From positions 21,935,917-21,999,916 of the forward strand of contig NC_092571.1 of assembly GCF_037975245.1 (NCBI RefSeq): a DNA stretch of 64,000 bases. Reading direction: 5' to 3'. This DNA comes from Apostichopus japonicus. Its lineage: Eukaryota; Echinodermata; Holothuroidea; Aspidochirotida; Stichopodidae. A model generated the notes under the pieces. It was not told the origin of the DNA and did not search any database. It saw nothing but the letters and a program-made list of their open reading frames with translations. Every line of letters starts with the position of its first letter. Within the stretch, counting starts at the first letter, position 1. The position numbers were made by a program, and so were the translations under genes. Below, piece after piece: positions 14,801 to 26,010 of the stretch.

Positions 14801-15180
14801 AGCAAGTGCCTACACGGGCAGCTGTAAGTATTAGTTAATCCACCTAATATCTCAGTCCATACAGTGGCGCGATGGCTTGGCGCACTCTACGAGCTGATGA
14901 TCGAGACTCTCTTTTGCATCCGTGGTTCGAACCCCGGGTGATGACGTCTTTTGCCGATCTTTTACAGCAAGTGCCTACACGGGAGCTGTAAGTATTAGTT
15001 AATCCACCTAATATCTCAGTCCATACAGTGGCGCGATGGCTTGGCGCACTCTACGAGCTGATGATCGAGACTCTCTTTTGCATCCGTGGTTCGAACCCCG
15101 GGTGATGACGTCTTTTGCCGATCTTTTACAGCAAGTGCCTACACTGGCAGCTGTAAGTATTAGTTAATCCACCTAATATC
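11887..15180 (+). repeat. Two copies of a 10-monomer (1,647 bp) higher-order repeat
   Basis: Units 11,887-13,533 and 13,534-15,180 show the same order of variants. From the second unit of each block they run: short CACGGGAGCT, CGGGGAG, CTGGCAG, CGGGGAG, CTGGCAG, a unit with the rare GCCTATC change, a unit with the hybrid CACGGGCAG, then a GCACTC short unit and a GCACTC CTGGCAG unit. Marker offsets are constant at 1,647 bp: hybrid 13,166 and 14,813; short unit 13,331 and 14,978; GCCTATC 12,976 and 14,623. Differences are few (GAAGCCC at about 12,130, CCACATA at about 12,700, GCTTACA at about 12,996), so the block duplication is recent. Confidence 0.88.
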
Positions 15181-18100
15181 TCAGTCCATACAGTGGCGCG
15201 ATGCCTTGGCGCACTGTACGAGCTGATGATCGAGACTCTCTTTTGCATCCGTGGTTCGAACCCCGGGTGATGACGTCTTTTGCCGATCTTTTACAGCAAG
15301 TGCCTACACTGGCAGCTGTAAGTATTAGTTAATCCACCTAATATCTCAGTCCATACAGTGGCGCGATGGCTTGGCGCACTGTACGAGCTGATGATCGAGA
15401 CTCTCTTTTGCATCCGTGGTTCGAACCCCGGGTGATGACGTCTTTTGCCGATCTTTTACAGCAAGTGCCTACACGGGGAGCTGTAAGTATTAGTTAATCC
15501 ACCTAATATCTCAGTCCATACAGTGGCGCGATGGCTTGGCGCACTGTACGAGCTGATGATCGAGACTCTCTTTTGCATCCGTGGTTCGAACCCCGGGTGA
15601 TGACGTCTTTTGCCGATCTTTTACAGCAAGTGCCTACACGGGGAGCTGTAAGTATTAGTTAATCCACCTAATATCTCAGTCCATACAGTGGCGCGATGGC
15701 TTGGCGCACTGTACGAGCTGATGATCGAGACTCTCTTTTGCATCCGTGGTTCGAACCCCGGGTGATGACGTCTTTTGCCGATCTTTTACAGCAAGTGCCT
15801 ACACTGGCAGCTGTAAGTATTAGTTAATCCACCTAATATCTCAGTCCATACAGTGGCGCGATGGCTTGGCGCACTGTACGAGCTGATGATCGAGACTCTC
15901 TTTTGCATCCGTGGTTCGAACCCCGGGTGATGACGTCTTTTGCCGATCTTTTACAGCAAGTGCCTACACGGGGAGCTGTAAGTATTAGTTAATCCACCTA
16001 ATATCTCAGTCCATACAGTGGCGCGATGGCTTGGCGCACTCTACGAGCTGATGATCGAGACTCTCTTTTGCATCCGTGGTTCGAACCCCGGGTGATGACG
16101 TCTTTTGCCGATCTTTTACAGCAAGTGCCTACACTGGCAGCTGTAAGTATTAGTTAATCCACCTAATATCTCAGTCCATACAGTGGCGCGATGGCTTGGC
16201 GCACTCTACGAGCTGATGATCGAGACTCTCTTTTGCATCCGTGGTTCGAACCCCGGGTGATGACGTCTTTTGCCGATCTTTTACAGCAAGTGCCTACACG
16301 GGGAGCTGTAAGTATTAGTTAATCCACCTAATATCTCAGTCCATACAGTGGCGCGATGGCTTGGCGCACTCTACGAGCTGATGATCGAGACTCTCTTTTG
16401 CATCCGTGGTTCGAACCCCGGGTGATGACGTCTTTTGCCGATCTTTTACAGCAAGTGCCTACACTGGCAGCTGTAAGTATTAGTTAATCCACCTAATATC
16501 TCAGTCCATACAGTGGCGCGATGGCTTGGCGCACTGTGCGAGCTGATGATCGAGACTCTCTTTTGCATCCGTGGTTCGAACCCCGGGTGATGACGTCTTT
16601 TGCCGATCTTTTACAGCAAGTGCCTACACGGGGAGCTGTAAGTATTAGTTAATCCACCTAATATCTCAGTCCATACAGTGGCGCGATGGCTTGGCGCACT
16701 GTACGAGCTGATGATCGAGACTCTCTTTTGCATCCGTGGTTCGAACCCCGGGTGATGACGTCTTTTGCCGATCTTTTACAGCAAGTGCCTACACTGGCAG
16801 CTGTAAGTATTAGTTAATCCACCTAATATCTCAGTCCATACAGTGGCGCGATGGCTTGGCGCACTCTACGAGCTGATGATCGAGACTCTCTTTTGCATCC
16901 GTGGTTCGAACCCCGGGTGATGACGTCTTTTGCCGATCTTTTACAGCAAGTGCCTACACGGGGAGCTGTAAGTATTAGTTAATCCACCTAATATCTCAGT
17001 CCATACAGTGGCGCGATGGCTTGGCGCACTCTACGAGCTGATGATCGAGACTCTCTTTTGCATCCGTGGTTCGAACCCCGGGTGATGACGTCTTTTGCCG
17101 ATCTTTTACAGCAAGTGCCTACACGGGGAGCTGTAAGTATTAGTTAATCCACTTAATATCTCAGTCCATACAGTGGCGCGATGGCTTGGCGCACTGTACG
17201 AGCTGATGATCGAGACTCTCTTTTGCATCCGTGGTTCGAACCCCGGGTGATGACGTCTTTTGCCGATCTTTTACAGCAAGTGCCTACACTGGCAGCTGTA
17301 AGTATTAGTTAATCCACCTAATATTTCAGTCCATACAGTGGCGCGATGGCTTGGCGCACTCTACGAGCTGATGATCGAGACTCTCTTTTGCATCCGTGGT
17401 TCGAACCCCGGGTGATGACGTCTTTTGCCGATCTTTTACAGCAAGTGCCTACACTGGCAGCTGTAAGTATTAGTTAATCCACCTAATATCTCAGTCCATA
17501 CAGTGGCGCGATGGCTTGGCGCACTCTACGAGCTGATGATCGAGACTCTCTTTTGCATCCGTGGTTCGAACCCCGGGTGATGACGTCTTTTGCCGATCTT
17601 TTACAGCAAGTGCCTACACGGGGAGCTGCAAGTATTAGTTAATCCACCTAATATCTCAGTCCATACAGTGGCGCGATGGCTTGGCGCACTGTACGAGCTG
17701 ATGATCGAGACTCTCTTTTGCATCCGTGGTTCGAACCCCGGGTGATGACGTCTTTTGCCGATCTTTTACAGCAAGTGCCTACACGGGGAGCTGTAAGTAT
17801 TAGTTAATCCACCTAATATCTCAGTCCATACAGTGGCGCGATGGCTTGGCGCACTCTACGAGCTGATGATCGAGACTCTCTTTTGCATCCGTGGTTCGAA
17901 CCCCGGGTGATGACGTCTTTTGCCGATCTTTTACAGCAAGTGCCTACACTGGCAGCTGTAAGTATTAGTTAATCCACCTAATATCTCAGTCCATACAGTG
18001 GCGCGATGGCTTGGCGCACTGTACGAGCTGATGATCGAGACTCTCTTTTGCATCCGTGGTTCGAACCCCGGGTGATGACGTCTTTTGCCGATCTTTTACA

Positions 18101-19627
18101 GCAAGTGCCTACACGGGGAGCTGTAAGTATTAGTTAATCCACCTAATATCTCAGTCCATACAGTGGCGCGATGGCTTGGCGCACTGTACGAGCTGATGAT
18201 CGAGACTCTCTTTTGCATCCGTGGTTCGAACCCCGGGTGATGACGTCTTTTGCCGATCTTTTACAGCAAGTGCCTACACTGGCAGCTGTAAGTATTAGTT
18301 AATCCACCTAATATCTCAGTCCATACAGTGGCGCGATGGCTTGGCGCACTGTACGAGCTGATGATCGAGACTCTCTTTTGCATCCGTGGTTCGAACCCCG
18401 GGTGATGACGTCTTTTGCCGATCTTTTACAGCAAGTGCCTACACGGGGAGCTGTAAGTATTAGTTAATCCACCTAATATCTCAGTCCATACAGTGGCGCG
18501 ATGGCTTGGCGCACTCTACGAGCTGATGATCGAGACTCTCTTTTGCATCCGTGGTTCGAACCCCGGGTGATGACGTCTTTTGCCGATCTTTTACAGCAAG
18601 TGCCTACACGGGGAGCTGTAAGTATTAGTTAATCCACTTAATATCTCAGTCCATACAGTGGCGCGATGGCTTGGCGCACTGTACGAGCTGATGATCGAGA
18701 CTCTCTTTTGCATCCGTGGTTCGAACCCCGGGTGATGACGTCTTTTGCCGATCTTTTACAGCAAGTGCTTACACTGGCAGCTGTAAGTATTAGTTAATCC
18801 ACCTAATATCTCAGTCCATACAGTGGCGCGATGGCTTGGCGCACTCTACGAGCTGATGATCGAGACTCTCTTTTGCATCCGTGGTTCGAACCCCGGGTGA
18901 TGACGTCTTTTGCCGATCTTTTACAGCAAGTGCCTACACTGGCAGCTGTAAGTATTAGTTAATCCACCTAATATCTCAGTCCATACAGTGGCGCGATGGC
19001 TTGGCGCACTGTACGAGCTGATGATCGAGACTCTCTTTTGCATCCGTGGTTCGAACCCCGGGTGATGACGTCTTTTGCCGATCTTTTACAGCAAGTGCCT
19101 ACACGGGGAGCTGCAAGTATTAGTTAATCCACCTAATATCTCAGTCCATACAGTGGCGCGATGGCTTGGCGCACTGTACGAGCTGATGATCGAGACTCTC
19201 TTTTGCATCCGTGGTTCGAACCCCGGGTGATGACGTCTTTTGCCGATCTTTTACAGCAAGTGCCTACACTGGCAGCTGTAAGTATTAGTTAATCCACCTA
19301 ATATCTCAGTCCATACAGTGGCGCGATGGCTTGGCGCACTCTACGAGCTGATGATCGAGACTCTCTTTTGCATCCGTGGTTCGAACCCCGGGTGATGACG
19401 TCTTTTGCCGATCTTTTACAGCAAGTGCCTACACTGGCAGCTGTAAGTATTAGTTAATCCACCTAATATCTCAGTCCATACAGTGGCGCGATGGCTTGGC
19501 GCACTCTACGAGCTGATGATCGAGACTCTCTTTTGCATCCGTGGTTCGAACCCCGGGTGATGACGTCTTTTGCCGATCTTTTACAGCAAGTGCCTACACG
19601 GGCAGCTTAATCGGCCTAATATCTCAG

Positions 19628-20190
19628 TTTCAGTCAAATTATATTCGACGACATAGTGAATTATCAAAAAAATTATAGCCCTTTAGGCGTTCAATAGGAA
19701 ACGATTTGACAAGTCTATGTTCCTATGGTAGTATACGCCCAGTCATGTGGTCTCTAAGTCTAGATAGAAGTTTTCACTAGCTAAACTCTACCCATCACCG
19801 CATAGCTGACAAGTTGGCCTTTCATGGCACTATCAATTTTCCGTATCATGACCATGTAGATTTTTGGCTTTCCGAGCCTGAACTTTTCGTCACTTGTAAA
19901 CAAACCTCTTCACTCATTGGTAAACAAATTTCCTACGCTGCTCCTGGGAGGCCTAAAGGGGTCTAAACTTTCCTCAATTGACCCACTTTTCTCACCACAT
20001 GTACTTCCATTGATGCTTTTCAACATGCAAGCCATAAAAACTAGATTATGATTGATAACAGGTCACAAAAGATGTTCCCCCGTTGCTTTTTGGCACTTTT
20101 CCTGAAGGCGAACAATCGGGCGGATTGATATAGACTCTAATAAGAGTATGCCACCATAACGCGGATCGCAAAGTTACCAACCTGAAGCTA
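19628..20190. other. Single-copy stretch after the satellite, nothing recognised
   Basis: The sequence changes abruptly to AT-richer, non-repetitive DNA at the array edge. I see no ORF of note, tRNA, or transposon end here. The satellite stops within a monomer, with no inverted repeat or target duplication marking the edge. Confidence 0.5.
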
Positions 20191-20518
20191 TCCCAGGATT
20201 CATCACAGGATTCATCCCAGGATTCATCACAGGATTCATCCCAGGATTGAGATTCATCACAGGATTCATCCTAGGATTAAGATTTATCACAGGACTCATC
20301 CCAGGATTCATCAGAGGATTTAGATAATAGATTCATCACAGGATTCATCCCAGGATTCAGATTCATCACAGGATTCATCCCAGGATACATCATAGGATTC
20401 GTTCCAGGATTCAGATTTATCCCAGGATTCATCACAGGATTCATCACAGGATTCATCCCAGGATTCAGATTAATCCCAGAATTCATCCCAGGATTCAGAT
20501 TTATCACCAGATTCATTC
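20191..20518. repeat. 12-bp minisatellite (GGATTCATCCCA / GGATTCATCACA)
   Basis: Units of about 12 bp alternate between CCCA and CACA endings, with occasional GGATTCAGATT interruptions. The opposite strand reads as a low-complexity Met-Asn-Pro-Gly/Val-Met repeat of 79 residues. That is a by-product of the 12-bp period and gives no support for a gene. Confidence 0.9.
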
Positions 20519-21132
20519 ACCGGAGTTATTAATGCAGCGGGATGTTCGTCGAAAAGTTCTTTCATTTTCATATTTCGTGACGCACATCGGGGGGTGGGGG
20601 GGGGATGGAAAAATTAAGTCACCGAAGCTCCAGGAGGAATTGTCAGAAGCAACTCATTAGTTTATCACAACAGAATGACTTGGCCTTTGAAGAGAAATTT
20701 GGCTAAAATTCGCCAATTGTTTTCGTTAATCGGATAATACATGGACTGGTTCCACGAAATTCCATTCTGTACACTGGTGTACTGCAGCTATAACAATGTA
20801 GCGTTTAGTTCCATGTCGTGGTAAAACTAAAGACTTTTTCTTGGTGACTTATCTTTAAACTTATAGTACCATATGGCGATTTATGGAGTATTTGGAATCA
20901 TCAAACTTTGTATTGCATAAGGCTGGTAGGCTCATGATCTTGATACTTCCAGAGGTTCAACCAACTTTCCCAGCAGTTGCTGTGGTAGGTAAGAATTATT
21001 AAGATGAATGACTTTGTTTATTTATTTCCAACCACTAAGTAACCAAAGAGTCTTTTAACATACTTTGTTTTCGTCTAGTTATAATCAGTCTTCTTTGCAC
21101 TCATTACTTTGCTAGGATATATAGTGAAGGTT

Positions 21133-22070
21133 TCATAATTGACACACCCCCGCAATTGACGCACTCTCCAAATAGATTACTAGTGCGTTACAGAAGGGAA
21201 CCTAAACTTTTTGCAGCGAAGCAGAGTTATATATTCCATGAATTTGAATCCATTACAGATATGTGCTGATCAAATTGTGTTTTTTAAAAGCCTTCCCCCA
21301 GTTTTGCAAGTTTCTTGGTATTTGAAAATGTTACTCCCTAAAAATAACCAAAATTACCTTAATATGATACCACTACTCTCTGAGACTGACCTGTCAGAGC
21401 TTAGCGGCTCAGAGCAAAGCAAACAGCATCAAAAGTCAATAAATGTATACTTAGGCCAACATTACAGTTAGCTTATTGATGAATGCGTCAGTGTAGGCGG
21501 GGGTATGAAAGAACTTGACACGGAATACATTTTGTGGCCTAATTCTGCTTCAGTGTACGATGCGTAGTCACAAAAAATAAATACTTTGAGATCATTTCAA
21601 CTTTGAGGAACTACACATATAAAAATCTCATACAGTTGAGTGATTTGTACTTTTCGTTGATAGACATTATTAATCAAATCATTAAAGGGTGTGAAGACTC
21701 ATGCAAAAAGAAACGTCTAATGCCGGTAATCTGACCTAGTTTCGAATGAGGTGTAACAGAAGTGTTAGACACCACTACTGATCCTAGAAAATACACACAC
21801 AGCTTGCTACCATCGGTAATTGGACACAAATGTACAGTCAGTATGTACAGCTGCGGTCAATACCCACAGCACAGTGTATAAACGATACAGCGATGGACAT
21901 CTTAGGTCCGGCTAAAAAATAAATAACAAGGTATCACGTTTCATTTTTGTCTGCATTTTGTAGCTACACAAACAAAAGGTCACTTGCAAGCAACATAAAG
22001 TTAACTTTTTCAGATGGCTGCACTCGGTCTGGGGGGACTCTTCAATGCCTTTTAGGTGCGTCAATTATGA
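21133..22070. mobile_element. Possible non-autonomous DNA element with 16-bp terminal inverted repeats
   Basis: TCATAATTGACACACC at 21,133 is matched in inverted orientation by GGTGCGTCAATTATGA ending at 22,070, with 15 of 16 positions complementary. The 938 bp between them is AT-rich. Its longest reading frame (21,211-21,471, 86 codons) resembles no transposase I know. I see no convincing target-site duplication, so the boundaries rest on the inverted ends alone. Confidence 0.35.
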
Positions 22071-24220
22071 GCCCACCATGCTACTACTGCTCAGATTGAT
22101 AACATTTGTCTCAATTAACAAGTTTGCCCTTGGAAGCTAAAGAAGTAAAGAGTAAATATTTGATTGTTCATCTTGTTAGAGATTCCTTTAAAAGACCTAC
22201 TGTACTATGTTGGCCCCAATTTTAATATGTTCTTTCGCTTTGTGAATGTATATATTGTTACGTTGGGGTGTGCTCCGGCTCAATTAGTTTGGGCTCCGTT
22301 ATTAAATAAGTATAATGAACAACAGATAAAGAGAAACTCCAGACATAGATATAATTGTAATAGAATATGAGCTTTATTGCTGGAGTGTATCTGAAGTACA
22401 GTCTCTGAAGTCTGGAATCTTAGTCTTTTACATATTAAAAAACAACAGTATTTAAGTCATTTCAACTTCCTGTGAGGGGGCGATAACCTCTCTGTGACAT
22501 AAACTCTTGGTCTTACTTATAATTACTAAGGCACATGGAGATGACTATGACTAACCTTATTTGTAATACACATGAGATGCAACAGGTTATCATCTGTGTT
22601 TAAGCATGAGTATTTCATGGAATTAAGACAAAGGGGGCTTCTACGAATATGATGTGGGTGTAGGGTGAATAAGTCATGAACAGGAAGTAAGCAGTTACTC
22701 TTAAGACAAAGAGGCATGGAAGCAAATGTTTAAAGTAATATGATGGGGATATGACTACATACTACATTACAATATGCAAAACTCCATTGCAATGGTTTTA
22801 GAATGGCATATTCAGCAGGAACTGCTTCTTGTGTAAATATCTTGAATTTTACCATCATTAGCTATGTGGCCTTAAGAAAGTAAACTTAAGCAGACTTAGA
22901 AAAAACAATAAATGTTGTTTCTTGGCTGATAAGGTAAATAATTCAATGAGAGATTGAGCACAAAGTATTTGCAGTGTTAATTACCCCCTTATGAACTGAC
23001 ATGACGTTCACAGCAACAACCAGCTGCAAGTCAGATCCTACGGGAGATGAAAACGCCTTGAAATGCTACATGTTAATTTCATCTCAAACCGAAGAGCAAA
23101 TTCGCAAGTTCACTGTCATAGCACATGGTAGAACAACTTTTGATTTTCTCGTTAAATGTCACTCCCTGAGCGATGAGCAACATCATATAGCAACCTATTT
23201 GTTGCCAAGAGTTTCAATGTTTTTCTAATTTTACGATGTTTTTACCTAATACTAATTGAATAGCATATTATGATGTTAGGTAAGTGGTTGTCTGGTTGAT
23301 CAACTTCAAAATATAATCATACTACATAAGCCAGCTTCCTAGGCTAAATAATGTTTATCATTAATTGTTACAAAAATGTTTTAAAAAGGAAGCACTGCTA
23401 GCTAACATGTTTGTTACTTGCAATGGTACACTGGGAATGCAATAGGGCACAAGAAACTGGGGTTGCAGAAAATTAGGCAGACATGACATGAAATGCCCCT
23501 TACAGAAATTGACACAAATTATGCAGCCTTGCATCCAATGATAATCATTTGAGTCAACAAATCCACTGTCTCTGATTTCCTGGCTATGAGTCTTATCTGT
23601 CTAAGAAGGTATGAATCTTTCTTTGGAATGACAGTAACATAATATTTAATCACTCTGCAAAGAAGCCAACTCTGAAGTTATCCCAGCGTAATTAAAGAGT
23701 GGTCTTGCCTGGCCATGCAATTTGTGTACACAAGAGTGATAAGCACCCAGCTTTACAGCTGGAAGTGTGAACTCCAATATCAACTTTCTGCTGAAAACCA
23801 GAGTTGTGGCCTATATATCAGGAATTCAAGAGTGTTCAATTCTGTAAGGGTCACTTTCATAGCATGTGTAGTATAATTGCACTAGCCTAGTTCTCTGTGT
23901 TAGGGAAAGTTGTACGGTATGTGGTTACTGTAAGTGAAATTCTTACAGTGTGGACACTGGCATTTGAAGTTACTTGTGTTCACAAAATGGTTAACACTTG
24001 GGAATGATTTAAACGGCTTCAGTTTACATGGTTCTATTGCTTTTGATTTCTCTTTTGCTAACTGTTTTGGCAATTTCACAAATCTGTTCAGGTGATGCAG
24101 AATTTATTTTGCAGGTGGTTCAATTCCACCAACAGAAATGACTCAGCCATACAGTTTCAAGAAGGAATACAAAGACATAAACATGTATATACCGATAACC
24201 GACAGTGAAACAGTTAGTTT
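22071..24220. other. AT-rich intergenic stretch, no gene recognised
   Basis: Only short unrelated reading frames occur here (62-75 codons), none with a recognisable motif. TGTTACG at about 22,258, followed by LTR-like composition, was considered as a solo LTR, but no matching right edge or duplication was found. A short open stretch after a TTTATTTTGCAG acceptor-like site at 24,114 is too weak to call an exon. Confidence 0.4.
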
Positions 24221-24224
24221 CGCA

Positions 24225-24840
24225 CATGGGCGGCAATCATGAGGGAGGGGGGAGGGGGGAGGGACGGGGACAAGTCTCCCCCAATATTTTAGGTAGGGGA
24301 TATAGTATATAATATCCCACCAATATTTGGTGGCATAGTTTATTTTGTGTGACTATGAATAGAAATAATGCGTGACATTATTTATCCAAATCATATTTGG
24401 CGGTGGCGAAACCTTCATCCAACACATGCTGCATGAGGTAAGTGACACTTCGAGGTCGTTTCTTTGATCTGTGACCGTATAGTTGCCACTCATCATTATT
24501 ATCATGTCTGTACATCTATTGTGTATGAGTGTACAGTAAGTATCTGTTCGTACACTCATATATATGATCCACATCGATATGGGTTCCCTATTAATTTCTT
24601 TTTTATGTTTTTACGATATTGTTAGTAATTTCAAAAGAGAAAATGCTGAAGATGCAATTTACAAGGCCTGGGAAGTGCCATTTACAGCGATCTGGGAGGC
24701 ATTTTCAGCCAAAATTTTCTTGTACGCTTCGCTCCAAAAATGGTGGCGCTAAGCTTAGATAGTTTTCAATGCTGTATCTACGGCTCTGATAGTTTGCCTA
24801 CAGTTTCGCCCCTCCCTTGACAAATTCCTGGCTACGCGCC
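24225..24840 (+). mobile_element. Non-autonomous hAT-like repeat, copy with GGTGGCGCT core
   Basis: The left part is a G-rich end (GGGCGGCAATCATG, then G-runs and later CTCCCCC). The right end, CTGGCTACGCGCCTG at about 24,836, resembles a hAT terminus. The core at 24,663-24,762 holds a GGGAAGTGCCATTT block, AAAATTTTCTTGTACGC and GGTGGCGCT...GCTTAGATAGT. The same core recurs at 28,271-28,392, 28,995-29,095 and 50,516-50,606. No transposase is encoded, so this is a short non-autonomous element or a composite of two. Confidence 0.6.
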
Positions 24841-24906
24841 TGAAACCGAAACAAAGCGAAATTTTGTTCCCCGCTTAAATTGGGCTTAGTGATGAAATTT
24901 GATAAC

Positions 24907-24927
24907 AAAAAAAAAAAAAAAAAAAAT

Positions 24928-25002
<75 letters not shown>
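24907..25002. repeat. Poly-A run and (TA)n microsatellite
   Basis: About 20 A residues (24,907-24,926) are followed by about 36 TA dinucleotides (24,930-25,001). The A-run may be the tail of an older retroposed insertion, but no source element is evident upstream. Confidence 0.95.
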
Positions 25003-25006
<4 letters not shown>

Positions 25007-25084
25007 AAAGAGAAAATGAATCTCTAAATTTATTGGTGTTTAGTGTACATGCTGTACGCTTGTCTTTCTTCTGACGCAGTAGTT

Positions 25085-25155
25085 TGATTTGATTTATTTA
25101 TTTGTTTTTCACGTGTAAATTTACAGTGTGAAGGAAGTCTTCCAAAAAGCGTGCA
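25085..25155 (-). mobile_element. 3' end of a LINE-type element, reverse orientation
   Basis: On the minus strand this reads GACTTCCTTCACACTG, then CACGTGAAAAAC and AAATAAATAAATCAAATC. The same block with the same AAATC-type tail occurs on the plus strand at 52,155-52,222. Shared 3' sequence ending in a short tandem tail is typical of 5'-truncated non-LTR retrotransposons or SINEs that copy their 3' end. No coding part is left here. Confidence 0.55.
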
Positions 25156-25507
25156 ACAGCTTAACAAACAGTTTGGTTGGTTTGGTTGTTTAGTTTCCGT
25201 GCACAGGTGCTATGTAGTCACCGCTTTTCTTAGCAAGTTTTTTTTTTGTATATCATAATGTCACGTGACAATACAGGCTGCTATGCTGTTCTCCAGCTCC
25301 TCGGGCGTGACGAAAGCAGCATGTTTGTTTCATGACGTAAAATCCAAACGAATAAGCCATGGCACAATAATCATTTAAAACGTGCTAAACTTATATAATG
25401 TCGAAAAAGTAGGCCTATATAGAGCAAATTTGATTTCCAATCCGATGTCTATAGTTACAGATTTTGTCAATTATCTAAATGACTCAATCAAGGATGTAAT
25501 GTATTAT

Positions 25508-25625
25508 ACATGGGCGTCAATCCAGGGGGGGTGGGACGGGGGGACACGTCCCCCCCCCACATTTCGATGGATGGGGGAAACAATATCAAATGTCCCCCCA
25601 CACATTTGGAAAAAGAGTAGTGTGG
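25508..25625 (+). mobile_element. hAT-like terminal segment (GGGCGTCAATCC end)
   Basis: GGGCGTCAATCC at about 25,511 is followed by a G-run, ACACGTCCCCCCC and a second C-run. The inverse end GGATTGACGCCC is present at 29,157-29,168, so this is the left end of the same short-TIR family. It lies just upstream of the hAT transposase remnant, and could be the end of that element or an independent MITE. Confidence 0.5.
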
Positions 25626-25715
25626 TGGCTCTATTTGGTTACGGCTTACACATCTTAGGATTCATATCCTCGAATATCACTCAATGTTGCTGAATGGAGA
25701 ATTCCACCCAGATCG

Positions 25716-26010
25716 ATGAGTTGGTACCCTGAGCTCTCCAATAATCTTAAGCTTAGTCTGCCTTTCTTTCGAGGCCAGTTCCATTCGTCGTCGGTTGAAG
25801 GGTATAGACAAATATTCAAGTCGATGAATCCAGAGGTACGGGCTATGTTTGGTGAAGTCGAAGCTCTCTTGCGGTTGCTCCTCGTCTCCTCCGCCAGTTC
25901 GACGGAAGCCGAGAGATCTTTTAGTGCTCTGAGGCGTTTGAAGACAAGGCTACGGAGCACCATGACTCTACAGAGGCTGAACCATGTGATCGTGTTCCAT
26001 ATTCACCGAG
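25716..26010 (+). pseudogene. hAT transposase C-terminal dimerisation fragment
   Basis: About 98 codons match the C-terminal dimerisation region of hAT transposases (the ZMYM1-like/TTF-type group in animals). The signature is an LLVSSASSTEAERSFSALRR segment at about residues 52-71 of the reading frame, followed by LKTRLRSTM and RLNHVIVFHIHR. In this family the P-x-S-S-x-E-x-E-R-x-F-S helix packs against the catalytic core and mediates oligomerisation. The zinc-finger BED domain and the D-D-E catalytic core are absent upstream, where the sequence is a G/C-rich terminal segment. It is therefore a truncated, non-functional remnant. The frame runs on past the conserved part into CACCCCCC repeat sequence. 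Confidence 0.8.

Larger units (their letters stand above)
1..19627 (+). repeat. 165-bp tandem satellite array, about 119 monomers
   Basis: The sequence repeats head-to-tail with a period of exactly 165 bp (units begin at 1, 166, 331 and so on). A minority of units are 164 bp because one G is missing in the CACGGG run. The array starts before the window and ends near 19,627, where the last unit breaks off after GGCAGCT. Units differ at a few linked sites: GCGTTG, GCACTG or GCACTC after the D-arm-like hairpin; CGGGGAG or CTGGCAG near the 3' part; GAACCCC or GAAGCCC at the B box; CCACCTA or CCAGCTA. Monomer length is close to one nucleosome, as in many centromeric or heterochromatic satellites, but location cannot be judged from the sequence. 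The 79-88 residue minus-strand ORFs inside it are repeats of one reading frame and not genes. Confidence 0.98.

Noticed and set aside
1-19627. CRISPR-like repeat array
   Set aside because: The whole 165-bp unit is conserved with no unique spacers, and the surrounding genes are eukaryotic.
20277-20516. Met-Asn-Pro-Gly repeat protein (minus strand)
   Set aside because: It is the translation of a 12-bp minisatellite, with composition explained entirely by the repeat.
22255-22450. Solo LTR suggested by TGTTACG and promoter-like composition
   Set aside because: No matching right end, primer-binding site or target duplication could be identified.
24115-24241. Possible internal exon after TTTATTTTGCAG, reading GGSIPPTEMTQPYSFKKEYK
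   Set aside because: No partner exon or recognised domain, and the frame runs into a hAT-like repeat; one acceptor-like site is not enough.
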